This document shows positions 63,517 to 64,000 of a stretch of 64,000 nt of DNA, piece after piece. A program made the position numbers and the translations under genes. Below the pieces are notes generated by a model. The model worked only from the letters and a program-made list of their open reading frames with translations, ran no database searches and was not told the DNA's origin. Origin of the DNA: Ecdyonurus torrentis (taxonomy: Eukaryota; Arthropoda; Insecta; Ephemeroptera; Heptageniidae); assembly GCA_949318235.1 (NCBI GenBank), contig OX439133.1:19070720-19134719 (forward strand), given 5' to 3'. Within the stretch, counting starts at the first letter, position 1, and each line of letters starts with the position of its first letter.

Positions 63517-64000
63517 GATCTATAAACAAATATAAAACATTTTATTATAATATGTTTTGTACATTATACAAAATAGTTAAAAATAAAACTTTAAGTAATT
63601 TTTAGGTTTTGTTTAGACACATATATGTCTACATTAAGTTTTAACATTTGAATACTTCATCAATTATATTGCAATTTTTATAGAAATATATCTATGTAGA
63701 AAATATTAACTATACAATAACGATTACTTACATTTATTAGGATGAATAAACTCTGATATAGGAGCGCACAATGTATTTATGAAGATCTAAATTTTCTCCC
63801 AAGCACGGTTTTTATTTTTTCGAACTTGCTCACAGTGACTTGCTGTGATAAATGATGTTCAAAACGCCAGCAGTAGAGATTAATGAGAAGGTTTTCAGGT
63901 TTACTAATGTAATAAGGCAAATTAAGAAATAAAAAACTATTTATATTGTAATATATTGGTATATAATTATGACCTAGCTAGGTTTACCAACAACCTTGAA

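Larger units (their letters stand above)
55641..64000. repeat. Giant near-perfect inverted repeat, truncated by the window edge
   Basis: Position p on the left pairs with 119641-p on the right over all compared points. The window's last bases (CAACCTTGAA) complement 55641 onward, so arms are at least 4.1 kb. The inner boundaries are about 59699 and 59945, leaving a unique spacer of about 245 bp flanked by (GATT)n/(AATC)n repeats. I noticed about six to eight base differences between the arms (for example near 57172, 57327, 59270, 59494 and 55750), and no net length difference from 56125 to 59610. Contents per arm: one 112-codon gene, CRE-bearing repeats and two MITEs. Confidence 0.95.

Noticed and set aside
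55641..64000. Palindrome as a pure sequencing artefact
   Set aside because: A foldback read would lack the unique centre of about 245 bp and the scattered fixed differences; still listed for read-level checking.

Overview
This window is AT-rich animal nuclear DNA: spliced genes, very long microsatellites and layer upon layer of transposable elements. The C-type lectin style (W-x-x-C-C ... G-M-x-P-A), an intron-bearing piggyBac and a CR1/Jockey-type LINE would fit an arthropod, plausibly an insect. The species cannot be named from the sequence, and the lineage is an inference.

The main host content is on the minus strand. From 51496 down to 34157 I can assemble a complete gene from eleven exons whose phases all agree. 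It encodes a 531-residue secreted protein: signal exon, linker with a Cys pair, first C-type lectin-like domain (CTLD), second linker, second CTLD, and a Thr/Ser/Lys-rich tail ending in a stop codon. Two exons are microexons of 25 and 22 nt. From 26803 down to 838 lies a partial paralogue with the same module order, which runs off the left edge of the window. Most of the window between exons is intron filled with repeats, and about nine exons sit within roughly 120 bp of a microsatellite.

Mobile elements, left to right: a TA-flanked foldback at 1099-2253; several short TTAA-flanked palindromes; a tRNA-bearing 416-bp repeat present as two tandem units plus an inverted partial unit (11256-15076), split by a 2.77-kb inverted-repeat transposon with a readable empty site; an apparently intact 7.1-kb piggyBac at 18473-25572; a 2.6-kb near-perfect foldback at 29017-31644; a broken LINE at 36233-39531 seated inside an (ATGAC)n microsatellite; a nest of hairpin elements in TA tracts at 39785-43454; and a foldback carrying a hAT-like insert at 49102-50775.

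The right-hand part is the most unusual. About 53.88-57.1 kb holds degenerate repeat units carrying TGACGTCA and TCAAGGTCG motifs, together with heat-shock-element-like arrays. From no later than 55641 to the end of the window (and beyond it) runs a giant inverted repeat centred on 59820/59821, with arms of at least 4.1 kb differing by only a handful of bases. Each arm carries one copy of a compact, apparently spliced 112-codon gene of no family I recognise.
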